Shown here: piece after piece, positions 14,458 to 20,925 of the stretch | Layout: each line of letters begins with the position of its first letter | How positions within the stretch are numbered: the first letter of the stretch is position 1 | NCBI GenBank assembly: GCA_025463665.1 | Contig: JAODAY010000168.1 | Coordinates: 1-21,048 of the forward strand | Origin: Microbacteriaceae bacterium | GTDB lineage: Bacteria; Actinomycetota; Actinomycetes; Actinomycetales; Microbacteriaceae | Reading direction: 5' to 3' | DNA: 21,048 nt | Made by a program: the position numbers and the translations under genes | Notes under the pieces: generated by a model | What the model was told of the DNA's origin: nothing | What the model saw: the letters and a program-made list of their open reading frames with translations, nothing else | Databases searched by the model: none

Positions 14458-15264
14458 CTAGAGCCCGGCGATCGTGGCGCTGCGCTCCCACAGCGCCGCC
14501 GCGAGCGTGTCGTCGTTCGCGGACTTGCGGGTTCGGCCGTTCGGGGTCAGCCGGTCGTAGTAACTGCCGTTGGCGGCCGGTGCGGCGGAGCCCGTCGCGA
14601 GCAGCACGAGCGGTTCCGCGCCGACCGCCGCCGGAATGCCGAAACCGCCCGGCCGCAGGCGGTTCGTCACGGTGATGAAGCCGGAGTCGGCGCCGAAGGC
14701 GGTCGAGACGTAGCCCGGGTGGAAGGAGTAGGCGTCGAGCCCCGTGCGCTTCGCGAGTTCGCGCATGAACAGGATTGTCGCGAGCTTTCCGGTGCCGTAG
14801 GCCGGCCAGCCGCCGAGCCACGGGCGCTTCTCCCAGTTGAGGTCGTCGAGCCGCACCGAGCCGGCGAGATTCGCGAAGCTCGACGTCGAGATGACGCGCG
14901 CCTGGGACTCGAGCAGTCTCGGCAGCAACAGGTTCGTCAACAGGAACGGCGCCAGGTGGTTGTGCTGAATGCCGCGCTCGTTGCCGTCGACGGTGAGCGC
15001 GTGTGTGCTGACGAGACCGCCGGCGTTGTTGGCGAGCACATCGATGCGCGGGTACCTGGCCAGCAGCGCGGTCGCGAGATCGCGCACCTCGCCCAGTCGG
15101 TCGTAGTCGGCGACGAACGGCGTTCCGCCGACCGATGCCGCGACCTTTGCCGTGCGCTCCGGGTTTCTCCCGACGACCGCGACGTCCCAGCCCTCGCTCG
15201 CGAGCCGAGCGGCTGCCTCCGCCCCGATGCCGGAGCTGGCGCCCGTAATCACGATGGTCTTCAT
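14458..15264 (-). CDS. short-chain dehydrogenase/reductase (retinol-dehydrogenase-like)
   Basis: 268 aa. TGASSGIG (residues 7-14), NNAGG (79-83), Ser128/129 in ISTSSF, and Tyr156/Lys160 in AYGTGK are all present. The segment LDDLNWEKRPWLGGWPAYGTGKLA is the pattern seen in SDRs of the retinol dehydrogenase / WWOX-like group, which often act on hydrophobic alcohols or ketones; the real substrate is unknown. The ATG at 15264 overlaps the stop of the HEXXH protein gene as ATGA, and the Rossmann motif starts right after it, so the in-frame extension to 15372 is rejected. The GNAT gene follows after 4 nt. Confidence 0.9.
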   Translation of the reverse strand: MKTIVITGASSGIGAEAAARLASEGWDVAVVGRNPERTAKVAASVGGTPFVADYDRLGEVRDLATALLARYPRIDVLANNAGGLVSTHALTVDGNERGIQHNHLAPFLLTNLLLPRLLESQARVISTSSFANLAGSVRLDDLNWEKRPWLGGWPAYGTGKLATILFMRELAKRTGLDAYSFHPGYVSTAFGADSGFITVTNRLRPGGFGIPAAVGAEPLVLLATGSAAPAANGSYYDRLTPNGRTRKSANDDTLAAALWERSATIAGL

Positions 15265-15701
15265 TCGTAGCCGCCTTTGCGGAGTCCGGCTTCGATCTCG
15301 AAGCGATTGGTTCGCGCGACGGCACCGGCGGCGATGTACAGCGGGATAAAGGATAGACCGTATCTCCGCCACTGCTCACGGTGAACGGCCTCGTGCTCGA
15401 GCACGGCCGCCGAGGGCTCGGTGTGGGTGAGGAACACCGCCCCGATCGTGGTGCCGCCACGACCGAAGGCCCAGCGCGGGCAGCGGCTGGCGACGACGAC
15501 CCCGCCGGCGCGGCGCAGGCGGCCGCGGCTCAGGGTGCAGCCCCAGAGCAGTCCGGCCGCCGTGGCGACCCAGTAGCCGGGGCGGGCCACCGCGGGGTGC
15601 AGGAGCACGGCGCGGGCGCGCGGCGACCCGCTCGTGGCATCCACCGAGCGGGCGAAGAAGCGCGCGACCGCGTTCGAGGTGATCGATCGCGTGGTCTGCA
15701 T
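15261..15701 (-). CDS. small HEXXH-containing protein of unknown function
   Basis: 146 aa. The motif HEAVHREQW (residues 103-111) has the zinc-metallopeptidase HEXXH form, and NRFEIEAGL (132-140) lies about 28 residues later with Glu residues that could be a third ligand. One hydrophobic segment (about 42-55, WVATAAGLLWGC) precedes a Cys/Arg-rich stretch, and another (LSFIPLYIAAGAV) lies between the two motifs. I do not recognise a named family; metallopeptidase activity is a hypothesis. The open frame continues upstream to 16028 but that part is antisense to the glycosyltransferase. The ATG at 15701 has TATTGT 6 nt upstream. It overlaps the SDR start by 4 nt. Confidence 0.7.
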   Translation of the reverse strand: MQTTRSITSNAVARFFARSVDATSGSPRARAVLLHPAVARPGYWVATAAGLLWGCTLSRGRLRRAGGVVVASRCPRWAFGRGGTTIGAVFLTHTEPSAAVLEHEAVHREQWRRYGLSFIPLYIAAGAVARTNRFEIEAGLRKGGYE

Positions 15702-15707
15702 GACGGC

Positions 15708-15713
15708 ACAATA
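15708..15713 (-). promoter_or_regulatory. -10 box of leaderless HEXXH-protein operon
   Basis: TATTGT on the minus strand, then GCCGTC (6 nt), then the ATG at 15701. It shares positions 15712-15713 with the -10 box of the divergent glycosyltransferase gene. Confidence 0.6.
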
Positions 15714-15717
15714 CAGT
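15712..15717 (+). promoter_or_regulatory. -10 box of leaderless MshA-like gene
   Basis: TACAGT, then GGCTGT (6 nt), then the ATG at 15724. It overlaps the minus-strand TATTGT box by 2 bp. Confidence 0.6.
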
Positions 15718-15723
15718 GGCTGT

Positions 15724-16968
15724 ATGAATAGCGACGTGCGCAGGGTGGCCATGATCTCCATGCACACCTCACCGGTGGCGAGGGCAGGCTCGGCAGACGC
15801 GGGCGGAATGAACGTCGCGATTCTCGGGCTCGCGCGTGGGCTCGCGAGCCGGGGCATCGAGGTCGACTTGCTCACGCGCGCCACCGCCTCACCCGCCGTC
15901 ACCGTGCTCGAGCCGGGAGTGACGCTGCATGAATTACCCGCCGGCGCGCCGGGCGTCGTCGACAAGAACGCCCTGCCCACCCTCGCCGACGACTTCGGTG
16001 AGGCGGTCGCGCAGCTCGCCCAGAGCACGCCCTACGACATCGTGCACGCCCACTACTGGCTGAGCGGCATCGCGGCCTTGCCCGTGGCGCTCGAACTCAG
16101 CATTCCCTTCGTGCAGAGCTTCCACACCCTCGCCGAGATGAAGCGCCACTCCATGCCGACGGGCACCTCGACCGAGTCGATCCGTCGCGTGCGCAGCGAG
16201 ACATTCCTTGCGATTCAGGCCGACGCCGTCGTCGCGAGTTCGACCGCCGAGGTCGCGCATCTCATCGAGAGCGTCGGGGCGGACACCGAACGGGTGTGGA
16301 TCGTGCCGCCCGGGGTCGACCCGGAGGTATTCGCCCCGCGCGCCGAGGCCGCGGCGGCTGTGCGGGCCCGACTCGAGATCGGCGCGCGGCGCCCGATCCT
16401 CGCGGTGGTCGGTCGCGTGCAGCAGCTCAAGGGCCAGCGCCTCGCGGTGCGGGTGCTCGCGGCGCTCGTGAACGAGCCGGGGCCGCCCGTCGGCGCGCGC
16501 CCCCGCCCGGTGCTCGTGATTGCGGGGGAGCCGACCCCGGGCGACGAGGCCTACTTCGCCGGGCTGCTCGAACTCGCGCAGCAGCTGGGCGTTGCGGCGG
16601 ACCTGCGCTTCACCGGGGCGCTGGACCGCGAGGGCGTGGCGGAGCTGCTCGCGGCGGCCGCCGTCACACTCGTGCCGTCGCACTCGGAGACCTTCGGCCT
16701 CGTCGCCCTCGAGTCGGCCGCCTGCGGCACCCCGGTCGTGGCGCAGCGCGTCTCCGGGCTCACCGAGTCGGTGTCAGACGGCGAGTCGGGCCTGCTCATC
16801 GATTCCCGCGACCCGGTCGAGTGGGCGCGTGCGGTCGAGCTGCTGATTGCCGACGACCGGTTCGCAGCGGACATGGCGCGCACGGCGCGCGCGCACGCCG
16901 AGGGCTTCGACTGGTCGACGACCGTGTCTGTTCTGCTCGACGTCTACCGCTCCCTCGTGCGGGTGTGA
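15724..16968 (+). CDS. mshA: GT4 glycosyltransferase, probable MshA (mycothiol biosynthesis)
   Basis: 414 aa, GT-B fold. The start RVAMISMHTSP...DAGGMNV (residues 7-31) is the MshA pattern, with DKNALP (80-85), HAHYWLSG (108-115) and FHTLAEMK (133-140) following in MshA order. Arg231 and Lys236 in GRVQQLKG bind the donor diphosphate in GT4 enzymes. Glu322 and Glu330 form the E-x7-E motif (ETFGLVALE). Lys81, Tyr111, Thr135 and an Arg at 154/155 correspond to the inositol-phosphate-binding residues I recall from the Corynebacterium MshA structure. MshA joins GlcNAc to inositol-3-phosphate, the first step of mycothiol synthesis. A sucrose-phosphate-synthase-like GT4 is the alternative. Leaderless from a TACAGT box; its 3' end overlaps the flavoprotein gene by 25 bp. 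Confidence 0.7.
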   Translation: MNSDVRRVAMISMHTSPVARAGSADAGGMNVAILGLARGLASRGIEVDLLTRATASPAVTVLEPGVTLHELPAGAPGVVDKNALPTLADDFGEAVAQLAQSTPYDIVHAHYWLSGIAALPVALELSIPFVQSFHTLAEMKRHSMPTGTSTESIRRVRSETFLAIQADAVVASSTAEVAHLIESVGADTERVWIVPPGVDPEVFAPRAEAAAAVRARLEIGARRPILAVVGRVQQLKGQRLAVRVLAALVNEPGPPVGARPRPVLVIAGEPTPGDEAYFAGLLELAQQLGVAADLRFTGALDREGVAELLAAAAVTLVPSHSETFGLVALESAACGTPVVAQRVSGLTESVSDGESGLLIDSRDPVEWARAVELLIADDRFAADMARTARAHAEGFDWSTTVSVLLDVYRSLVRV

Positions 16969-18428
16969 CGTTCGCCCACGTTAACTAGTCGTTCGCGTGG
17001 CTCTGCCGGGCCGGGGCGGCCGTAGGCCTCGAGCAGCCGCAGCCAGATCTCGTTCATCGTCGGGAACGCCGGCACAGCGTGCCAGAGCCGGTCGATCGGC
17101 ACCTCGCCGACGACGGCGATGGTGGCGGCGTGCAGCATCTCGCTCACGTCCTGTCCGACGAACGTGACGCCGAGGATGACCCCGCGCGCTTCATCCACCA
17201 CCATGCGCGCCTTGCCGGTATAGCCGTCAGCCTGCAGCGACGACCCGCCGACCGAGCCCAGGTCGTAGTCGACGACGCGGATGTCGTAACTCGCCTCTTC
17301 GGCTGCCCGCGCGGTGAGGCCGATCGACGCCACCTCCGGGTCGCTGAAGGTGACCTGCGGAACGGCCGCGCGGTCGGCGGTGGCGACGTGGGTGCCCCAC
17401 TGCGCGTCGAGAACCGGGTTGCCGAGCGCGCGGGCCACGATGACGTCGCCGGCGGCGCGCGCCTGGTACTTGCCCTGGTGGGTCAGCAGCGCCCGATGGT
17501 TGATGTCGCCCACGGCGTAGAGCCAGTCGGTGCCGGTCACGAGCAGCGTGTCGTCGACGCTCATCCACTCGCCGACCGGGAGACCTACGGTGTCAAGCCC
17601 GATGTCGCTGGAGCGTGGCTGGCGCCCGGTGGCGACGAGCACTTCATCGGCCGTCACCGGTTCGCCCTCGGAGAGCTCGAGGGTCACCGTCGCGCCCGTG
17701 CGCGTGACGGAGCTGGGGGAGACGCCGAGCCGCACGTCGACGCCGAGCGCCGTGAGCGCCTCGCCGACCATCTCGCCCGCGAACTCCTCCTGCCCGCCGA
17801 GCAGTCCGCTGCGCGCGAGGAGGGTCACGTGGCATCCGAAACTCGCGTAGGCCGTCGCCATCTCGGCGGCGACCACTCCGCCGCCGATGATTGCGAGGCG
17901 CGAGGGGATCGTCTTCGCGCTCGTCGCATCGCGCGAACTCCACGGGGAGGCGTCGGCGAGGCCGGGGATGTCGGGCAGCATCGGGTCGGATCCCGTGCTC
18001 ACGACGACGGCGTGGCGCGCGGTGAGGTGGGTGAGAGTTCCGTCCTCGGCCTCGACCGAGACGGTCCTGACTCCGGTGAGGCGCCCGTGACCGCGCATGA
18101 GCGAGATGCCCGCGCCCTCGAGCCAGGCCACCTGGCCGGCATCGTCCCAATGTGAGGCGAGGGAGTCTCGGCGCTTGAGGGTCGCGGCGACATCGAGTTG
18201 CCCCGTCACCGCCTCGCGCGTGCCGCCGACGCTCTTCGCCGCGCGCAGGGCGATTCCGCTGCGCAGGAGCGCCTTCGACGGCATGCACGCCCAGTAGGAG
18301 CACTCGCCGCCGACGAGCTCCTTCTCGATGAGCACGGTAGAGAGTCCGCCTTGCACGGCTCGGTCGGCAACATTCTCGGCGACGGCGCCCGCGCCGATCA
18401 CGATGAGGTCAAACTCGGTGTCGGTCAT
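16944..18428 (-). CDS. FAD/NAD(P)-dependent disulfide-reductase-family flavoprotein
   Basis: 494 aa. FAD site VIGAGAVAENVA (residues 10-21), redox pair in GGECSYWACMPSKAL (Cys43 and Cys48, the CX4C spacing of class I reductases), second dinucleotide site IIGGGVVAAEMA (180-191), the ATGRQP segment (266-271) and YAVGDIN (304-310) are present, followed by a dimerisation domain. The catalytic His-Glu segment usually read as HPTxxE is FPTMNE here (Phe455, Glu460), so the usual His is missing; His450 is nearby. Lipoamide dehydrogenase and mycothione reductase have different active-site text (CLNxGCIPxK), so neither name is safe. Substrate unknown. The ATG at 18428 has TAGCCT 6 nt upstream. Confidence 0.88.
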   Translation of the reverse strand: MTDTEFDLIVIGAGAVAENVADRAVQGGLSTVLIEKELVGGECSYWACMPSKALLRSGIALRAAKSVGGTREAVTGQLDVAATLKRRDSLASHWDDAGQVAWLEGAGISLMRGHGRLTGVRTVSVEAEDGTLTHLTARHAVVVSTGSDPMLPDIPGLADASPWSSRDATSAKTIPSRLAIIGGGVVAAEMATAYASFGCHVTLLARSGLLGGQEEFAGEMVGEALTALGVDVRLGVSPSSVTRTGATVTLELSEGEPVTADEVLVATGRQPRSSDIGLDTVGLPVGEWMSVDDTLLVTGTDWLYAVGDINHRALLTHQGKYQARAAGDVIVARALGNPVLDAQWGTHVATADRAAVPQVTFSDPEVASIGLTARAAEEASYDIRVVDYDLGSVGGSSLQADGYTGKARMVVDEARGVILGVTFVGQDVSEMLHAATIAVVGEVPIDRLWHAVPAFPTMNEIWLRLLEAYGRPGPAEPRERLVNVGERHTRTRER

Positions 18429-18451
18429 TGTTCGAGGCTAGCGCCCGAACA
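18429..18451. repeat. inverted repeat over the flavoprotein promoter
   Basis: TGTTCG (18429-18434) and CGAACA (18446-18451) are perfect arms 11 nt apart. GGC/GCC (18436-18438, 18443-18445) extend the pairing if A18435 bulges, leaving a TAGC loop. The dyad encloses the -10 box and touches the start codon, so it could be an operator; it could also be a hairpin ending the crotonase transcript. Confidence 0.45.
18435..18440 (-). promoter_or_regulatory. -10 box of leaderless flavoprotein gene
   Basis: TAGCCT on the minus strand, then CGAACA (6 nt), then the ATG at 18428. It sits inside the TGTTCG/CGAACA dyad. Confidence 0.57.
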
Positions 18452-18485
18452 GGTGCTTACGCTGGTCGGCGGCGCGCCTCGCCCC

Positions 18486-19286
18486 TCAGCGCCCGACGAA
18501 CTCGGCAGTCGTGCGTGTGGCGAAGGCCGCCATGCCGATCGCGGCGTCTTCCGTGCCGGTGAGCCGCACGAGCGCGGGCTGCAGTGCGCTCTCCGCGGCG
18601 GCGTCACCCTCCCGCACGGCCGTGCGCGCGTTGGCGAGGGTGGCCTGCACGGCGAGCGGCGCCTGGGCGGCAACGCGGTGCGCGAGTTCGAGCCCGCGGG
18701 CGTACTGCGCGCCGTCGGCGACGACCTCCTGCACGATCCCGATGCGGTGCGCCTCGGTTGCGTCGAACATGTCGCCGGAGAGGATCCAGCGCATCGCGTT
18801 GCCCCACCCCGCCGCCCGCGGAAAACGGATCGTCGCCCCGCCGAACGGCAGGATGCCGCGCGCGACCTCGATCTGACCGAACCGGGTGGACTCCGCAGCG
18901 ACCACGATGTCACTCGCGAGCATGAGCTCGATGCCGAGCGTGAGGCAGGTTCCGTGCACGGCGATCACGACGGGCTTGCTGACCTGCCGCCCGTCGACCT
19001 GCCACGGGTTGATGCCGCCCTCGGCGACGATGTCGAGCCCGTCCGGCCCGATGTGCGGGCCGACGTCGGCGAGGTCGAGCCCGCCGGTGAAGTGGTCGCC
19101 GTGGGCGAAGACCAGGGCGACGCGCAGGTCGGGGTCGTTCTCGAGCTCGGCGTAGGCGAGCGAGAGTTCCTGCAGCAGCCGCAGGTCGGCGGCGTTGCGC
19201 TTCTCCGGTCGATTCAGGCCGATGAGCAGCACGTGACCCTCGCGCTCGACGGTGACCCTGGCCGGTGTCTCACTGCGCTGCGTCAT
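18486..19286 (-). CDS. enoyl-CoA hydratase/isomerase (crotonase) family protein
   Basis: 266 aa, usual crotonase length. The oxyanion-hole segments FTGGLDL (residues 66-72) and HGTCLTLGIELMLASD (111-126) are present. The two Glu residues of hydratases are both kept: Glu120 in GIELM and Glu140 in FGQIEV, exactly 20 apart as Glu144 and Glu164 of rat mitochondrial hydratase. A true hydratase acting on a trans-2-enoyl-CoA is therefore plausible; chain length and pathway are not shown, and no beta-oxidation partner lies nearby. The ATG at 19286 has TAGTCT 6 nt upstream, and that box begins on the TAG stop of the arginase-family gene. Confidence 0.9.
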   Translation of the reverse strand: MTQRSETPARVTVEREGHVLLIGLNRPEKRNAADLRLLQELSLAYAELENDPDLRVALVFAHGDHFTGGLDLADVGPHIGPDGLDIVAEGGINPWQVDGRQVSKPVVIAVHGTCLTLGIELMLASDIVVAAESTRFGQIEVARGILPFGGATIRFPRAAGWGNAMRWILSGDMFDATEAHRIGIVQEVVADGAQYARGLELAHRVAAQAPLAVQATLANARTAVREGDAAAESALQPALVRLTGTEDAAIGMAAFATRTTAEFVGR

Positions 19287-19292
19287 GCCGCC

Positions 19293-19298
19293 AGACTA
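19293..19298 (-). promoter_or_regulatory. -10 box of leaderless crotonase gene
   Basis: TAGTCT on the minus strand, then GGCGGC (6 nt), then the ATG at 19286. The first three bases are also the TAG stop codon of the upstream arginase-family gene. Confidence 0.5.
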
Positions 19299-20159
19299 CG
19301 TCGTGAGCGATCCGATGATTCTCAGGATTGTCGGCAGGTCATCCGTCGCCGCCTCGGGCGACGCGGGCGAGAAGCCGGAGATGCCGGCGCCGGCAAGCGC
19401 AAAGCGGGCCTTCACCGCGCGCACGAGCTGCACCAGGTCTGCGGTCGACACTCCGAAGGGCACGGGGTCGCTGAGTCCCGCGATCTCGGCGGGGTCGAGC
19501 ACGTCGAGGTCGATGTGCAGATACACGGATGCCGCGCCCGTCGCCGCGATCGCCGCAAGCAGCGCATCGGGGGTGCCGAGCGAGTCCACACCGAGGGTGC
19601 GCACGGCCGAGCCGCGCACGAACTCGTCCTCCGCGTCATCCGTCGATCGGATACCGGCCAGCACGAGGTGTTCCGGGCGGAGCGGTGTCGCGGGCACCAG
19701 CTCGGCCGGCCCCTCGCCGAGGAGCGTGCGCAGCACCATGCCGGAGAACGCCTTCGACGGCGAGCTCTCCGGGGTGTTCAGGTCGGGGTGCGCGTCGAGC
19801 CAGACAACCGCGACGTCGCCACCGGTGCGCCCCATCGCGTGTTCGATCGGGGCGAGCTGCGCGCCGCAGTCGCCGCCGATCGAGAGCGTCCAGTCGGCGG
19901 CTGCGGCTGCCGGAGAGGCAGGCGAGGTGGGATGCAGCGACTCGAGCGCGCCGAAGGTGCGCTCGCGCACGAGTGTGAGCGAGCCCAGGCGCGGTAGCCC
20001 GGTGCCGAGGTCGTCGCCGGCCTCCATGGGCACGTCGACAGCCCGCGTCGAGGCGGCGGGAAGGTCTCCGCGGATAGCCTCCGCACCGTCGGCGAGCCTC
20101 ATGGCACGCGACGATCCGGAGCCTTGCCACTGGGGTATTACGAGAAAGGTGACCGGCAC
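19296..20159 (-). CDS. arginase/ureohydrolase-family protein
   Basis: 287 aa. The metal-binding motifs of the ureohydrolase fold are in order: GGDC (residues 95-98), WLDAHPDLNT (120-129) and HIDLDVLDP (215-223). Asp122, His124, Asp126, Asp217 and Asp219 match the Mn ligands, but the His of the canonical GGDH is Cys98. Arginases, agmatinases, formiminoglutamases and related guanidino hydrolases share this fold, so the substrate is open. The start is GTG at 20159, directly after the upstream TAG stop; it is preferred to the ATG at 20102 because the beta strand TFLVIPQWQGSGSS belongs to the fold. Ala/Gly-rich residues 76-90 are a likely surface loop. Confidence 0.85.
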   Translation of the reverse strand: MPVTFLVIPQWQGSGSSRAMRLADGAEAIRGDLPAASTRAVDVPMEAGDDLGTGLPRLGSLTLVRERTFGALESLHPTSPASPAAAAADWTLSIGGDCGAQLAPIEHAMGRTGGDVAVVWLDAHPDLNTPESSPSKAFSGMVLRTLLGEGPAELVPATPLRPEHLVLAGIRSTDDAEDEFVRGSAVRTLGVDSLGTPDALLAAIAATGAASVYLHIDLDVLDPAEIAGLSDPVPFGVSTADLVQLVRAVKARFALAGAGISGFSPASPEAATDDLPTILRIIGSLTT

Positions 20160-20810
20160 CTACTCAGTATCACCGTTCCGGGTGGCGAGAGCGAGGTTCG
20201 CCACGAGCTCGTCGGCGTTCTGGCGCACGACGTAGGCGGGCTGGTCGCGCTCGACCCGCCAGCTCTCGGAGAGCGGACCGGCGTTGACGGTGTCGAATCC
20301 GAACTCGTCGTACATCGCGGTGACGACATCGATCGCCGCCGTGGAGTCGCTCGAGGTCGCGAGGGCGCGGCGGTCGCTGGTGCCAGCTGGGGTGCCGTCC
20401 GTCGTGATGTCGACGGCCTTGATGTGGTTGAAGCCCTTGACGACGCGGCTGGTGGGCAGGTGCTCCTGCAGCATGCCCGACACGGTCGTCTCGCCGTTGT
20501 CGAGAGCGTCGATGCGGCCGTCGCGCTCGAAGTAGTAGTTGTTGGTGTCGATGACGACCTTGCCGGCGAGCTCGGCGACGGGCACCTCCCGGTAGGCCTT
20601 GAGCGGCACGGTGACAACGGCGATGTCCGCTGCCGCTGCGGCCTCGGTTGGGGTCGCGGCGCGGGCACGCGGCCCGAGTTCCTCGATGAGCGCGCTGAGC
20701 GTCTCCGGCCCGCGCGAGTTGCTGATCACGACGTCGTATCCGGCCTTCACCGCCGCCCGAGCGACCTGGCTGCCGATGTGTCCTGCTCCGATGATTCCAA
20801 GAATTGTCAT
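20160..20810 (-). CDS. NADPH-dependent F420 reductase-like oxidoreductase
   Basis: 216 aa. The Rossmann motif GIIGAGHIGSQVAR (residues 5-18) and the NADPH 2'-phosphate-binding SNSRGPETL (30-38) are followed by VVTVPLKAY (66-74), IDTNNYYFERDG (87-98) and KGFNHI (125-130), the order seen in F420-dependent NADP oxidoreductases and their relatives. Whether F420 or another partner is used is unknown. I use the ATG at 20810 because the Rossmann strand starts immediately; the upstream open frame to 20891 is low-complexity. No Shine-Dalgarno or TANNNT box is evident. The arginase GTG follows the TAG stop with no gap, so the two are probably co-transcribed. Confidence 0.85.
   Translation of the reverse strand: MTILGIIGAGHIGSQVARAAVKAGYDVVISNSRGPETLSALIEELGPRARAATPTEAAAAADIAVVTVPLKAYREVPVAELAGKVVIDTNNYYFERDGRIDALDNGETTVSGMLQEHLPTSRVVKGFNHIKAVDITTDGTPAGTSDRRALATSSDSTAAIDVVTAMYDEFGFDTVNAGPLSESWRVERDQPAYVVRQNADELVANLALATRNGDTE
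20166..20171 (-). promoter_or_regulatory. possible internal -10 box before the arginase-family gene
   Basis: GATACT on the minus strand, then GAGTAG (6 nt), then the GTG at 20159. It lies within the last codons of the upstream gene. Geometry matches the other leaderless starts but the first base is off consensus. Confidence 0.3.
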
Positions 20811-20880
20811 ATTGCGGCGAACGGATGCCGCGGCGGGACAATTCCCGGCGGCCAGGACTCCCGGCCGGCTCCCAGCCAGG

Positions 20881-20910
20881 AGCCCCGGCACCGCAACGGC
20901 GACCGGGGCT
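20881..20910 (-). terminator. hairpin downstream of the PspA-family gene
   Basis: AGCCCCGG (20881-20888) and CCGGGGCT (20903-20910) form perfect 8-bp arms with a 14-nt loop, 15 nt past the stop of the minus-strand gene ending at 20926. No T tract follows. The rest of 20811-20925 is GC-rich and holds nothing else I can name. Confidence 0.55.
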
Positions 20911-20925
20911 CTCGACGTGCCGGTG

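Noticed and set aside
16944..18428. Naming the flavoprotein mycothione reductase because of the nearby MshA-like gene
   Set aside because: The active-site text and the missing HPT His do not fit mycothione reductase.
18429..18451. LexA/SOS box at the TGTTCG...CGAACA dyad
   Set aside because: Actinobacterial SOS boxes have CGAAC and GTTCG with a 4-nt spacer in that order. Here the arms are in the opposite order and 11 nt apart.
18198..19997. A 599-codon plus-strand open frame spanning the crotonase and arginase-family genes
   Set aside because: It is antisense to three well-supported genes, has Arg/His/Gly-rich low-complexity translation and no domain. It is a shadow frame of GC-rich coding DNA.
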